From Bacteroidales bacterium (lineage in GTDB: Bacteria; Bacteroidota; Bacteroidia; Bacteroidales; P3), in contig JAFVBA010000013.1 of the NCBI GenBank assembly GCA_017480245.1, positions 116,744 through 180,743 on the forward strand: 64,000 nt of DNA. The letters run 5' to 3'. Under the pieces are notes generated by a model, which was given only the letters and a program-made list of their open reading frames with translations, made no database searches and was not told the DNA's origin. The position numbers and the translations under genes are program-made. This document shows, one piece after another, positions 18,436-27,249 of this stretch. Numbering within the stretch: the first letter of the stretch is position 1; every line of letters starts with the position of its first letter.

Positions 18436-19302
18436 TTAGAACAATAATATTACATGAATAGGAACCATAGCGAATCCCAAAGGAATTACGATGGCATAAA
18501 TAACTGCCAAGTAGTGAATTGCCTTTGCGTATTTCTCGTTCGTCAATCCGTATGTTTGGAAAACGGAAACCACTCCGTGGAATAAATGTATTCCCAAAAC
18601 GATAAACGCCAACAAATAGATAAGAACGTAAAGCGGATTGTGGAATTTTTCAATTGCCATGTGATAAAAATCAGGTTCGTAGTCTTCAAAATCTTCTCCG
18701 CAATAAGTTTTAACTTCTTGTTTTGTCAAATTGACGAAGTATTTAAAGTCTGCGGTGCGTTTTTCTGCAGGAATAGACTGGATAGCCATATATTGCTGCT
18801 GCAATTTCATCATATCCTCTTCCTTCATCTGACCTTGCTGAAGCTGTTGTGCTTTTTGTTGGAACGCTCTATCCACATTCTCAACCTTTGCTACGTATTT
18901 ACCTTCAACAAGTCCCGTTTTTGCGAAGTAGAAATCAATAAAGTGAATTACAAGGAACACAAGAATAATACCTCCTGTGATTGCCATCCATTTACTTCCC
19001 GTATGGGTCTTGGATTTTTGTGCAACTGCATAACCGACAGGGCGTGCCATCTTGTTTTCAATTGCAAGAGCCAAAGTTATTACAATATGCAGAACAATGC
19101 AAAGCAAAAGTATTACCTCAAATACTTTAACTATCCAGTTTGTTCCCATAAAGTGGCAAACGTTTCTGTACCATTCACCGCCGTCTTGCCTAAGGATGCA
19201 GAAATTCATCCCCATGTGGAAAGGAAGAAATATCAACAGGAAAGCCGCTAAGGCACCCACTGCCAATTTCTTCGTGATTGATGCTAATTTAATTAGTTTC
19301 AT
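18436..19302 (-). CDS. frdC: Fumarate reductase/succinate dehydrogenase cytochrome b subunit, with internal insertion
   Basis: 288 residues with five hydrophobic segments (about 15-32, 55-80, 105-125, 220-240 and 262-285). His residues inside or next to helices (HMG, LHIVI, VIHFIDF, HLFHGV, IHYLA) could bind the two hemes. It anchors the complex and exchanges electrons with menaquinone. Relatives are usually about 230 residues. Here a charged, Gln-rich helical insertion of about 60 residues (about 140-205, with QQLQQGQMKEEDMMKLQQQ) sits in the loop after the third helix. It is the first gene of the operon, with a TATTTTTG -7 element about 50 bases upstream. Confidence 0.92.
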   Translation of the reverse strand: MKLIKLASITKKLAVGALAAFLLIFLPFHMGMNFCILRQDGGEWYRNVCHFMGTNWIVKVFEVILLLCIVLHIVITLALAIENKMARPVGYAVAQKSKTHTGSKWMAITGGIILVFLVIHFIDFYFAKTGLVEGKYVAKVENVDRAFQQKAQQLQQGQMKEEDMMKLQQQYMAIQSIPAEKRTADFKYFVNLTKQEVKTYCGEDFEDYEPDFYHMAIEKFHNPLYVLIYLLAFIVLGIHLFHGVVSVFQTYGLTNEKYAKAIHYLAVIYAIVIPLGFAMVPIHVILLF

Positions 19303-19349
19303 GTCTGTTTTTTATTTTATTAATTTGTTATTAGTTTAAAAATAAGTTG

Positions 19350-19357
19350 CAAAAATA
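19350..19357 (-). promoter_or_regulatory. Probable -7 element of the fumarate reductase operon
   Basis: Minus-strand TATTTTTG matches TAnnTTTG. No convincing -33 TTG is seen at the right distance, so this half-site is tentative. Confidence 0.4.
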
Positions 19358-19475
19358 CAATTTATTTTCGTCTTACGGAAATTTTTGAGGAAATATCGTG
19401 CAATAATTTTTCAGAATGGCGATAATAATTTTGTAATCACCCAATTTAATTCTGCAAATTCAAAAAACAAAATAC

Positions 19476-20213
19476 CTAAAACACAAACTGCAACTGTCTT
19501 AACTCACATTCCAAAACGGAACCGTTGTCAAGTCTTAACAACAAATGACCGAAAGAATTTACATTCTCAATTTGTGCCGATATTTCTTTACCTTTGTATA
19601 TATATGTGCGTTTTTGGTTTTTGAAAAGCAACAAAGAAAGATATTGTTTTTGAATTTGAGGAATTTTATTCTCTTTCAACTGCGAGTATCTTACATATAT
19701 ATTATATAAGGTATCGTCTAAAAATTTTCTTAACCCATATTCTTTCCCTGTTTCCAAAAGTAATGACGTCGGATTGGGAGCCAAACAGAATGTCTTTTGA
19801 TTTACATTGATTCCTATGCCGATATAGGTTTTGAAAATTTGATTTCCCATTATGCTGTTTTGAATTAACATTCCGCAAATCTTCTTTTCTCCTACATAAA
19901 TGTCATTCGGCCATTTTATTTTCACGTTTTGCAATCCGTAATCCGCCAATGTGTCCGCTATTGCAAGGGAAACAAATTGTGTAATCAAAAACTGCTGTGC
20001 AGGATTGAGGAAAACAGGCTGCAAAAGTAAAGAGAAACTAATGTTTTTTCCCTCTTCACTTTCCCAAATGTGCGTACCCTGTCCCCTACCCGCAGTTTGA
20101 TTTGAGGTAAAGATGACAGTATATTCTTCAAACGGCTTCTCCGTGTCCGTATTTGTGATATACGTTTGGGTAGAAGCCGTTTGATTTAATTCAATTATCT
20201 TAAAAGGATTCAT
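19476..20213 (-). CDS. birA: Biotin--[biotin carboxyl-carrier protein] ligase
   Basis: 245 residues. The biotin/lipoyl ligase catalytic domain is clear: the biotinyl-AMP loop GRGQGTHIWESEEGKN (about residue 58), KWPNDIYVGEKKICGMLIQ (about 105) and YIGIGINVNQ. There is no N-terminal helix-turn-helix, so it is an enzyme without repressor function. A short C-terminal domain follows. It would biotinylate the carrier subunit at 47321-47755. It starts 3 bases after the stop of the T9SS type B gene, so the two are cotranscribed, although no functional link is obvious. Confidence 0.93.
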   Translation of the reverse strand: MNPFKIIELNQTASTQTYITNTDTEKPFEEYTVIFTSNQTAGRGQGTHIWESEEGKNISFSLLLQPVFLNPAQQFLITQFVSLAIADTLADYGLQNVKIKWPNDIYVGEKKICGMLIQNSIMGNQIFKTYIGIGINVNQKTFCLAPNPTSLLLETGKEYGLRKFLDDTLYNIYVRYSQLKENKIPQIQKQYLSLLLFKNQKRTYIYKGKEISAQIENVNSFGHLLLRLDNGSVLECELRQLQFVF

Positions 20214-20216
20214 TTC

Positions 20217-22724
20217 TTATTTGTTACCATCGGCAGGCAGCACTGCAAAAGTACCGCTCTTGCGTTGAGGAATACCATGTCCGTCTTTGTAAGTTATATA
20301 ATAGATGTAAGTACCTTGAGGTGCTATCTGACCGTTTTCTAACTTACCGTCCCACATTTTTTCTTTGCCTTCGAAAATCTTAGCTCCCCAACGGTTGTAA
20401 ATAAATAGCTCCCAATCTTTAAGCAATGCCCCTTTCGGTCCGAAGTATGCAACAGAGGATTCACTATATCCCGGCATAAAGGCATTAGGTGTCCAGAATG
20501 TAAAGTCTGTTTCCACAAGCACGCTGTCAATTATAGTATCCGGGCACATAGCTTTGTTATACACGATAAGCATTACCTCATACAGATGACTATCTTCCGA
20601 AGTGTCGGTTTTGTATGTATGATAGCCTGTAGCATAACTTGATGTTGTTCCGTCGCCAAAGTACCATTCTCTCGCAAATGCATCATCTGACAAATCCTTA
20701 TATTGAATCTCAGGATTGGAATAATAAACCTTCTTAGGATTTAGCTCCATTTCGGCTTTGATTATCGGTTCTACTGAAATCTTTATACTGTCCGATGCAA
20801 TACAACCTTCTTCCGATACGGTAACTATAGTATATGTTGTACTTATGTTAGGTTTTACCGTAGGGTTTTGAAGTTTTGAATTATCGTTTAGCACAAGTGA
20901 GGTATCAACAGGCAGAGATGTCCAAGTGTAAGTGGCAGCGTCAGGACAAGACAGGACTACACTGTCGCCGTCGCAGATATAAATTTTGTCAGCAGTCGCT
21001 TTAGTCTCACTTGTCAGCACTTTATAATAAACGGTTGTATCAATCTCTCTGTCGCATTGGTCAGTTACTTTAACAGTTACGCCGTTTGTGTCGCCGACAG
21101 AGGATATTAAAACAGGAACTTCTATATAAAATGTAGTGTCTTTAGTAAAGAATGTATTTTTTACCGTATCCTGCCAAATAATATTTCCTCCTCGTGTAAC
21201 ATTTACGTTTGCAAATGAAACTACATTGCCAATTTTTATCTTAACCGTGTCTTTTATCGGCAGCATATCATGACATACAGTAATACCGCCTTCAACATTC
21301 AAATCTAATTGGCAAGGTTCTTCCAACATAAAATAGACTGTATCTCTTGGATCACCGTTACAGTCCGTTGAAATGAACATTAACGAACAAGTTTCGCCAC
21401 ATTGTCTTTCTCCGTTAGGATAATATTTCAATACATACTTGATTATTGAATCTCCGGCAGGCATTTTTACCGTGTTTGAGGCAGGAAGAGAATCTACCGA
21501 ACCGTCTTTATTGACTAAGAAGAAATCATAATCCTTACCTCTTAACAAGTCGCAATCATCAGACGGTATAAGGAAGAATTGATATTCCGATTCTTCTTCA
21601 TCTGCTATATAATTGGCGTGAAGAATCATTGTATCGGCAACGCAACCCTGAAAAGCAGTGAATAAAGTATCGCCGTTAGTTGTTTGTTTTACCCTATAAC
21701 CAGCCACAGGGTCATTTTCAGTATATTTCTTTAATGTCATAGTATAAGCTGACTCCACATCAATTTTCTTTGCACTGAAAGAACCAGCCTCTAAGAACAC
21801 TGCACTTTGTAAAGCCTGGTCATCTATATTACAAATTGCTATTTGAATATGGTATTTCATTCCAGGAACAGTCTTGACCATAGCTGTAGTCAAACGTCTT
21901 GTATATCCGCCAAGAGTTGTTGTCTTGCAAGTTTTAGTTCTGTTGTCAATAAAATATTCATTGTTGTCTCCTCCGCAACTATTATTACTATTCTTATTGT
22001 TACAAGTGTTAATCATAACAGGAAGTCCTTCCGTAAATTCATCTTCTTCGTATGTACCGGGGATAACTGCTATATTGGTAGGGTTTGGATAAAAAATACC
22101 GTCTTCGGTATATGGGTCAAGATTTGCATCATACGGACCGTCGCAGAACAATCCAAAAAAGTCATTGAATCCTGTACAAACATAATTCGGATATTCCTCC
22201 GAACCGAAACAATATTTAAAAGACATCTCGCAAGCCTGAGGAATAACCCAGAAATCCAGCACTGCAATATCATTAAATTTGTTCGGAGAACCTCCACTCA
22301 TAGAGTTACCGTACTTATTTAAGTCCGAATTGACGTAATTCTTATAAGCCATATACAAAGCAGGGGCATAAGTATCTGCACCGTGTATAGCATTTTGTCT
22401 GCTTTCGTATCCACCGGCAATATTCTTACAGGCATCGGTTGCAAGTATCAATCCACTTTTGATAGGAATATTTTTACCGGAATAACTTGTGTCCGTATTG
22501 GTAAAAGTTCCGATTTGATTGTTATTAATCGTTGTTTGACCGTTAAAATATATCGGTCTGGTGGTATCAATCTTCACACCCTCTCCCAAGAAATACGTCT
22601 CCAAGATTTGTTTAACGTCTTGGTTGGTTATAGGTGTAATTGTCATCTGTGCTTTTGCCGTTACACCAAACAAAACAAGCAATGCACAACATAAAACGCT
22701 GTAAATTTTCTCTGTTTTTTTCAT
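20217..22724 (-). CDS. Large secreted protein: choice-of-anchor L domain, PKD domain, T9SS type B sorting domain
   Basis: 835 residues. A signal peptide (about 1-25) is followed by a choice-of-anchor L-type domain (about 30-320), recognised by PIKSGLILATD, the FKYCFGSEEYPNYV segment and GFNDFFGLF. Immunoglobulin-like repeats come next, then a PKD domain near 660-740 (REWYFGDGTTSSYATGYHTY). The C-terminal 90 residues are a gliding-associated type B sorting domain: FWTPNAFMPG, LFIYNRWGAKIFEG, WDGKLENGQIAPQGTYIYYI. Family knowledge: type B substrates are exported by T9SS and kept on the surface or shed. Probably an adhesin; no catalytic motif seen. Confidence 0.88.
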   Translation of the reverse strand: MKKTEKIYSVLCCALLVLFGVTAKAQMTITPITNQDVKQILETYFLGEGVKIDTTRPIYFNGQTTINNNQIGTFTNTDTSYSGKNIPIKSGLILATDACKNIAGGYESRQNAIHGADTYAPALYMAYKNYVNSDLNKYGNSMSGGSPNKFNDIAVLDFWVIPQACEMSFKYCFGSEEYPNYVCTGFNDFFGLFCDGPYDANLDPYTEDGIFYPNPTNIAVIPGTYEEDEFTEGLPVMINTCNNKNSNNSCGGDNNEYFIDNRTKTCKTTTLGGYTRRLTTAMVKTVPGMKYHIQIAICNIDDQALQSAVFLEAGSFSAKKIDVESAYTMTLKKYTENDPVAGYRVKQTTNGDTLFTAFQGCVADTMILHANYIADEEESEYQFFLIPSDDCDLLRGKDYDFFLVNKDGSVDSLPASNTVKMPAGDSIIKYVLKYYPNGERQCGETCSLMFISTDCNGDPRDTVYFMLEEPCQLDLNVEGGITVCHDMLPIKDTVKIKIGNVVSFANVNVTRGGNIIWQDTVKNTFFTKDTTFYIEVPVLISSVGDTNGVTVKVTDQCDREIDTTVYYKVLTSETKATADKIYICDGDSVVLSCPDAATYTWTSLPVDTSLVLNDNSKLQNPTVKPNISTTYTIVTVSEEGCIASDSIKISVEPIIKAEMELNPKKVYYSNPEIQYKDLSDDAFAREWYFGDGTTSSYATGYHTYKTDTSEDSHLYEVMLIVYNKAMCPDTIIDSVLVETDFTFWTPNAFMPGYSESSVAYFGPKGALLKDWELFIYNRWGAKIFEGKEKMWDGKLENGQIAPQGTYIYYITYKDGHGIPQRKSGTFAVLPADGNK

Positions 22725-22796
22725 TGTACAATCTCCTTTTTGCGCCTAAGACACATTTTTTGACATTTTTTTGCAAAAAAATCAAAAAAAAATTTA

Positions 22797-22812
22797 TATT
22801 TTTGCAAAAATA
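22797..22812. promoter_or_regulatory. Palindromic -7 element shared by divergent genes
   Basis: TATTTTTGCAAAAATA is a perfect 16-bp palindrome. Read on the plus strand, TATTTTTG (22797-22804) is a -7 element for gldD. Read on the minus strand, TATTTTTG (22812-22805) is a -7 element for the T9SS type B gene. The two RNA polymerase footprints would overlap, so transcription in the two directions should be mutually exclusive. Confidence 0.5.
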
Positions 22813-22832
22813 ATAAAAAAACATCAAATAAA

Positions 22833-23435
22833 ATGAATTTTATAGAAAGAAATTTTCAAACAATATTGCTCTTTTTTACAGCAATCTGCCTTTTTACTGC
22901 CTGCGACAATCCGCCTCAGATGCCTAAACCCTCAACATACTTGCGTTTGGAGCTATTAAACCCCAACTACATAGCGTTTAACGACAGTGAATATCCTTTT
23001 ACATTTTCTTATCCCGACTATGCACAAATTCAAAAACTTGATTCGCCGAACAAAAACATCAAGTTTTTCAATCTTTTTTTTGAAAAATACAATTATGTCG
23101 CCAATGTAACCTATTTACCTTTGATGGCAGACACAACATTGTGGGCTTCGGTAAATGATTGCTACCGTTTTCTAAAACGGCATGAGAAACTTTCGGGCGG
23201 CATAGTGGAACAAAATTATTCCAATCAAGAAAAGAAAGTATATGGTACGGCTTTTGAAATAAAAGGTAAGGATGTTGTATCGCCTTATCAATTTTATCTG
23301 ACAGATTCCGTCAATTACTTCGTTCGTTTTTCGCTAAACTGCAATTTTGTTCCCAATAACGATTCCTGCGGAGTGGTAATAGAACAATTAAAATCGGATT
23401 TAAACAACATTATCTCCACTTTTGAATGGAGATAA
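22833..23435 (+). CDS. gldD: Gliding motility/T9SS lipoprotein GldD
   Basis: 200 residues. A lipoprotein signal ends at the Cys in LFTACDNP (about residue 24). The mature start PKPSTYLRLEL and the following YPFTFSYPDYAQI match GldD of gliding Bacteroidota. GldD is required for gliding and type IX secretion in Flavobacterium, where it is an envelope lipoprotein; its exact mechanism is not known. It is divergent from the T9SS type B substrate gene and shares a palindromic promoter element with it. No other gld/por genes are in the window. Confidence 0.88.
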   Translation: MNFIERNFQTILLFFTAICLFTACDNPPQMPKPSTYLRLELLNPNYIAFNDSEYPFTFSYPDYAQIQKLDSPNKNIKFFNLFFEKYNYVANVTYLPLMADTTLWASVNDCYRFLKRHEKLSGGIVEQNYSNQEKKVYGTAFEIKGKDVVSPYQFYLTDSVNYFVRFSLNCNFVPNNDSCGVVIEQLKSDLNNIISTFEWR

Positions 23436-23471
23436 GAAGAAAGAAATAAAGATTAAGGTATATTATAAAAA

Positions 23472-23552
23472 TAAAGTGCCGAATCACGAAATTGTTTTCA
23501 GAAAACATTTTACTCTTTTCAGAAAAGAATTTACTGATTCGGCACCTTATTT
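23472..23552. repeat. Mirror-symmetric intergenic element 3 (21-bp units)
   Basis: AATAAAGTGCC at the left and GGCACCTTATTT at the right enclose two TTTTCAGAAAA palindromes. Equivalent bases fall at 23480, 23501, 23522 and 23543, exactly 21 bp apart, around an axis at 23511.5. The first 35 bases are nearly identical to the reverse complement of the right half of the element at 44757-44843. It lies between convergent genes, so it could also terminate transcription. Confidence 0.75.
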
Positions 23553-23602
23553 CGGTGCGTTATTATAACCTGTTTTTCATGCACCTATTTATTCAGATAA
23601 GA

Positions 23603-24028
23603 TTAATTTTCAGCAGATTCTTCTGCGGTTTCGTCATCGTCTTTTTCCAAATCAACAAGACCGTTTTCCAAAAGAATATTGTACCAAGCGAAAAGTTTTT
23701 TCATATCCGACAAATGAACGCGGTCTTTGTCGTAATCCGGAAGCACTTTTGCCATATACTCTTTTAAAGTCTTCTCGTCGGATTTGTGGTCGATGCACTT
23801 GCCGCCGTTTTCCGTACGGTAGATGTTTTGAAATACGTCAATAAGCGGAATATCTTCCCCTTCAGTAAAAATACTTATGTCTTTCAATGAAGAAATTCGC
23901 TCATTCGAAAATGCAGGCATACGTTTCTTGTCAATTAATGACTCTACCAATGCACCGCTTTTAGTTCTTGATATCAATTTGAAAAGACCCGGTTTGCCGG
24001 AAATTGATAAAATTGCGTTAAGATTCAT
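23603..24028 (-). CDS. DUF5606 protein
   Basis: 141 residues, cytoplasmic, with no signal or membrane segment. The N-terminal MNLNAILSISGKPGLFKLIS and the following GALVESLIDKKRMPAF are characteristic of the DUF5606 family, which is nearly universal in Bacteroidota and has no known function. The C-terminus is acidic (DLEKDDDETAEESAEN). It is a single gene, and the S4 gene upstream is on the same strand, 89 bases away. Confidence 0.85.
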   Translation of the reverse strand: MNLNAILSISGKPGLFKLISRTKSGALVESLIDKKRMPAFSNERISSLKDISIFTEGEDIPLIDVFQNIYRTENGGKCIDHKSDEKTLKEYMAKVLPDYDKDRVHLSDMKKLFAWYNILLENGLVDLEKDDDETAEESAEN

Positions 24029-24117
24029 ACTTCTTAGTTTTTTATTTCTTTTTAGTAGTTTTTATTATATCCTTATTTTCACTTAAACCCTAAACATTAA
24101 ACTATCTTCCCTAAACC

Positions 24118-24336
24118 CTACTCTGTATAAACGACAAATCCCGATGTTTCTATTTTTTCGCCTCTTAAAATCTTTGCACGTTTTCTTAACTCTGTTTCGC
24201 CATTTCGTTTTACTTCACCTTGCGTTACCAAAATTTGTGCCATTCCTCCCGATTCAACTACATTAACCGCTTTTAAGAGTTGAATAAGTTGTATAAACTC
24301 ATCTTCCTGCCGTATTTTGAAATGTATTTCTCTCAT
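24118..24336 (-). CDS. Small S4-domain RNA-binding protein
   Basis: 72 residues from the ATG at 24336. An in-frame upstream extension exists but is not S4-like and crosses the probable -7 element TATCTTTG (24375-24368). The whole protein is an S4-like RNA-binding domain of the YbcJ type: FIQLIQLLKAVNVVESGGMAQILVTQGEVKRNGETELRKRAKI, with the G-x-V-x-x-N-G motif. Such proteins bind RNA, often in ribosome biogenesis. The specific target is unknown. Confidence 0.85.
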   Translation of the reverse strand: MREIHFKIRQEDEFIQLIQLLKAVNVVESGGMAQILVTQGEVKRNGETELRKRAKILRGEKIETSGFVVYTE

Positions 24337-24446
24337 TATTCCAACTTGTTTTGCCGTTTTGAGTTTGCAAAGATATAAAAAATACGGATAACACACTGTT
24401 ACCCGTATTCATTTTTATGAAATTTTTATTAATTTTCTTTAGTTTG

Positions 24447-26015
24447 CTATTTAGTAACTCTTTCAAGCCACTTAACCATAGCAAGCATGACAATCATAGA
24501 TATAAAGCATACCGCCATAAATACAATCCACGCATTCCAGATAGGATATTTGTTGTAAAGAAGCGGACCAATCCAAAGGAATCCGTTACCTACTGCCGTA
24601 GCACCGAGCCATAAGCCCTGGCAAAGACCAAGTAAGTTTTTAGGAGCCACTTTTGAGATGAAGCTCAATCCCAACGGAGATATAAACAACTCTGCTACCG
24701 TCATAAAGAAGTAATAAATGATAAGAACCCAGAAACCTGCCTTCATCATTTCTGCTTGTTCAACAGGCATAGCTTTGAATTCAGTTGCGGAAGGATAATT
24801 GTTGATATAACAGAAGATAGTCATAAACAAATAAGCGCAACCTGCGATTCCCATACCGATAGCAATCTTCTTAGGGGTGGAAATTTCCTTTCCTTTGCGG
24901 GTAAGTGAGTTAAACAACCACATGATAGGGAAAGTAAGCAAGATAACAAAGAAAGGATTAACAGCCTGCCATACTTCAGGAGGGAAGATAGTAGTATTGA
25001 CGAAATCACGTGCGAACAAAGACATAGAAGTTCCGTTTTGATGGAAAGAGAACCAGAAGAAAACTGCGATAATCAACACAGCAAACATAGCATACAAACG
25101 TTGTTTAAGTTCTTTTGCCATTGCTTTCTTCTCTTCTGCGGTGTAAGTAACGCCTGCAGCAGCTTCTTTCTTAGCAGGTGTAGGGAAAATTCTCTTATTG
25201 TACAAGAAAATTACCAAAGATATCAACATAGCAGCAACAGAGGCGATGAAAGAATAATGAACTCCCGTGTTGAAAATATTAAGATAGTTTTGGCAAAATT
25301 CAACAGTAGCACTGCCCGTTCCGCCAACCTTAGCAATCAATTCATTCAACTTAACCATAGCATCTGATGCCATAGCAGTTCCTGCAGCAGCAGAATCAAT
25401 AAATTGATGGCACAATGCAGGTAAGTCAGCATTGTATTCAAATCCGTTATGATTCAACCACCAACTACGAAGTAAAGGAGCAACGAACGGAGCAATCAAT
25501 CCGCCGACATTAATGAACATATAGAAAATTTGGAATCCGCTGTCGCGTCTGCCTTTTGCTATACGCAAAGCCTCTTCTCCCTTTTTAGCTTCCTCAGCTT
25601 CGAAATTATCGTACATTTGTCCGACAATTGCCTGCAAGTTTCCTTTAAACAAACCATTACCGAATGCAATCAAGAACAAAGCTATACAAGTTACAGGAAG
25701 TAACCAGCCTATTGTTCCTGCAGTAGCCATAATAGGAATAGCAAGAATAATATATCCTAACGCCATTACTATCAAACCTGACTGGATTGTACCTTTGTAG
25801 TTCTGGGAACGGTCAGCTATTATACCGCCGACTAAACTTAGGATATAGATTCCCATATAGAATATGGAATAAATAAGCGTTGCTTTCTCCTCAGGTAATC
25901 CGAATTTGGAGCAAAGGAACAACACTAAAACAGCATTCATAATATAGTAGCCGAAACGTTCTCCCATATTACTCAGAGCCGCTGCCAATAGCCCTTTTGG
26001 ATGATTTTTAAACAT
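24447..26015 (-). CDS. POT-family proton-dependent oligopeptide transporter
   Basis: 522 residues with about 14 hydrophobic segments. The family signature is intact: N-terminal SNMGERFGYYIM (the ExxER-type motif), GIYILSLVGGIIADR, and a C-terminal FISPLGLSFISKVAPKNLLG. It imports di- and tripeptides with protons across the inner membrane. The extra segment at about 190-230 is typical of bacterial family members. It is a single gene with a -7 element TAACTTTG at 26092-26085, divergent from the nnrD gene. Confidence 0.94.
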   Translation of the reverse strand: MFKNHPKGLLAAALSNMGERFGYYIMNAVLVLFLCSKFGLPEEKATLIYSIFYMGIYILSLVGGIIADRSQNYKGTIQSGLIVMALGYIILAIPIMATAGTIGWLLPVTCIALFLIAFGNGLFKGNLQAIVGQMYDNFEAEEAKKGEEALRIAKGRRDSGFQIFYMFINVGGLIAPFVAPLLRSWWLNHNGFEYNADLPALCHQFIDSAAAGTAMASDAMVKLNELIAKVGGTGSATVEFCQNYLNIFNTGVHYSFIASVAAMLISLVIFLYNKRIFPTPAKKEAAAGVTYTAEEKKAMAKELKQRLYAMFAVLIIAVFFWFSFHQNGTSMSLFARDFVNTTIFPPEVWQAVNPFFVILLTFPIMWLFNSLTRKGKEISTPKKIAIGMGIAGCAYLFMTIFCYINNYPSATEFKAMPVEQAEMMKAGFWVLIIYYFFMTVAELFISPLGLSFISKVAPKNLLGLCQGLWLGATAVGNGFLWIGPLLYNKYPIWNAWIVFMAVCFISMIVMLAMVKWLERVTK

Positions 26016-26155
26016 AGTTTTTAATTTTATTTAGTTATACTTTTAATTAATTTGCGTTTAATAACATTTCTTTTTTCAGGTTTGCAAAGTTATAGATTTT
26101 TTTCCGATATTTCTGTAAAATATTGTGTATTTTTGCAAAAAAGATTTTTGAATTT

Positions 26156-27082
26156 ATGAAAGATTTTAATAATTTTCTGAAAACAAACGGCGTAAAACAC
26201 CAACCTTTTTATCATATTCTGACAAAGAAATCACTTGATAATAAGTTATTTCTTCCCCGTGATGAATTTTCACACAAAGGCAATTTCGGGCATGGACTAT
26301 TGATTGCAGGCTCTTACGGAAAAGCCGGCGCAAGTGTGCTGGCTGCCAAAGCGTCTTTGCGCTTAGGGGTGGGTCTTTTAACTGTTCATATTCCTACATT
26401 ATTATATAATATATTGCAAATCTCCTCTCCTGAGGCTATGGTCTCTCTCGACACAAACAACAAGGTATTTACCGACAATATCAACACCGAAAAATATTCT
26501 GCCGTTGCTATCGGTTGCGGTTTAGGCACAAAAGAAGAAACGAAAAAGTCACTTTACCACTTATTAAATACGAATGCAAAACCCCTAATCATAGATGCAG
26601 ACGGATTAAACCTGCTTTCACAAATACCGAACTTCAAATCGCTACTCAAAGAAGACACAGTATTGACTCCGCACCCGAAAGAATTTGAACGTTTATTCGG
26701 AAAATTCGCTTCATACGTGGAGAAGTTGGAATTTATGCGCAATTTCTCAATGCAAACAGGTGTTACAATAGTTTTAAAAGGTGGAATAACGGCAATAAGC
26801 GTAAAAACAGGCGAGGTTTTCTTCAACACAATCGGCAATGCAGGCATGGCAACGGCAGGAAGCGGCGATGTATTGACGGGAATCCTCTTAGGAATTTTAT
26901 CACAAGGTTTTTCTACACAAGAAACTACTAAATTAGGGGTCTATCTTCATGCCTTGGCAGGAGATATTGCCAAAGAAAAAGTCGGCGAAGTCAGTTTGAT
27001 TGCCTCCGACATCATAGAAAATTTACACGAAGCAATAATAAGATGTCAAAAACAAACTACACAAAAAGCAATACAATCTTAA
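26156..27082 (+). CDS. nnrD: ADP/ATP-dependent NAD(P)H-hydrate dehydratase (stand-alone NnrD domain)
   Basis: 308 residues from the ATG at 26156; a TTG further upstream would place the start in the promoter (TATTTTTG at 26128-26135). The ribokinase-fold dehydratase domain is clear: HKGNFGHGLLIAGSYGKAGA, IIDADGLNLL, LTPHPKEFERL and the C-terminal GNAGMATAGSGDVLTGI motif. It repairs hydrated NAD(P)H in the cytoplasm. Most Bacteroidota encode it fused behind the NnrE epimerase domain. Here the N-terminus is only about 35 residues, so the epimerase must be elsewhere or absent. Confidence 0.9.
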   Translation: MKDFNNFLKTNGVKHQPFYHILTKKSLDNKLFLPRDEFSHKGNFGHGLLIAGSYGKAGASVLAAKASLRLGVGLLTVHIPTLLYNILQISSPEAMVSLDTNNKVFTDNINTEKYSAVAIGCGLGTKEETKKSLYHLLNTNAKPLIIDADGLNLLSQIPNFKSLLKEDTVLTPHPKEFERLFGKFASYVEKLEFMRNFSMQTGVTIVLKGGITAISVKTGEVFFNTIGNAGMATAGSGDVLTGILLGILSQGFSTQETTKLGVYLHALAGDIAKEKVGEVSLIASDIIENLHEAIIRCQKQTTQKAIQS

Positions 27083-27116
27083 ACTCAGTAAGATATTAAT
27101 TCCTATTACTCAAAGT

Positions 27117-27245
27117 CTAAACGCCTAAAACTACATCGGCATCAATATTAAGTTTTTTACTCATCTCTCTGCCGATTTTCAATGTCGGCTCGCTTTTCCC
27201 CGACAAATACTCACTAACTCTTGACGGACTGACACCCAAAAGTTG
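27117..27245 (-). pseudogene. Remnant of a HigA-type antitoxin (C-terminal 42 codons)
   Basis: Minus-strand codons from 27245 to the TAG at 27119-27117 read QLLGVSPSRVSEYLSGKSEP then TLKIGREMSKKLNIDADVVL and GV. This is the C-terminal helix-turn-helix half of a HigA/XRE antitoxin (the S-x-S-R-V-S-E-Y-L-S-G-K-S-E-P-T-L-K pattern is diagnostic). No start codon or N-terminal half exists and no HigB toxin is adjacent. The fragment begins 4 bases after the trmN stop. Confidence 0.75.
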
Positions 27246-27249
27246 TATT

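Noticed and set aside
18586-19251. Plus-strand reading frame of 221 codons, Cys/Phe/His-rich
   Set aside because: Antisense to the cytochrome b subunit of fumarate reductase, whose identity is clear from the operon.
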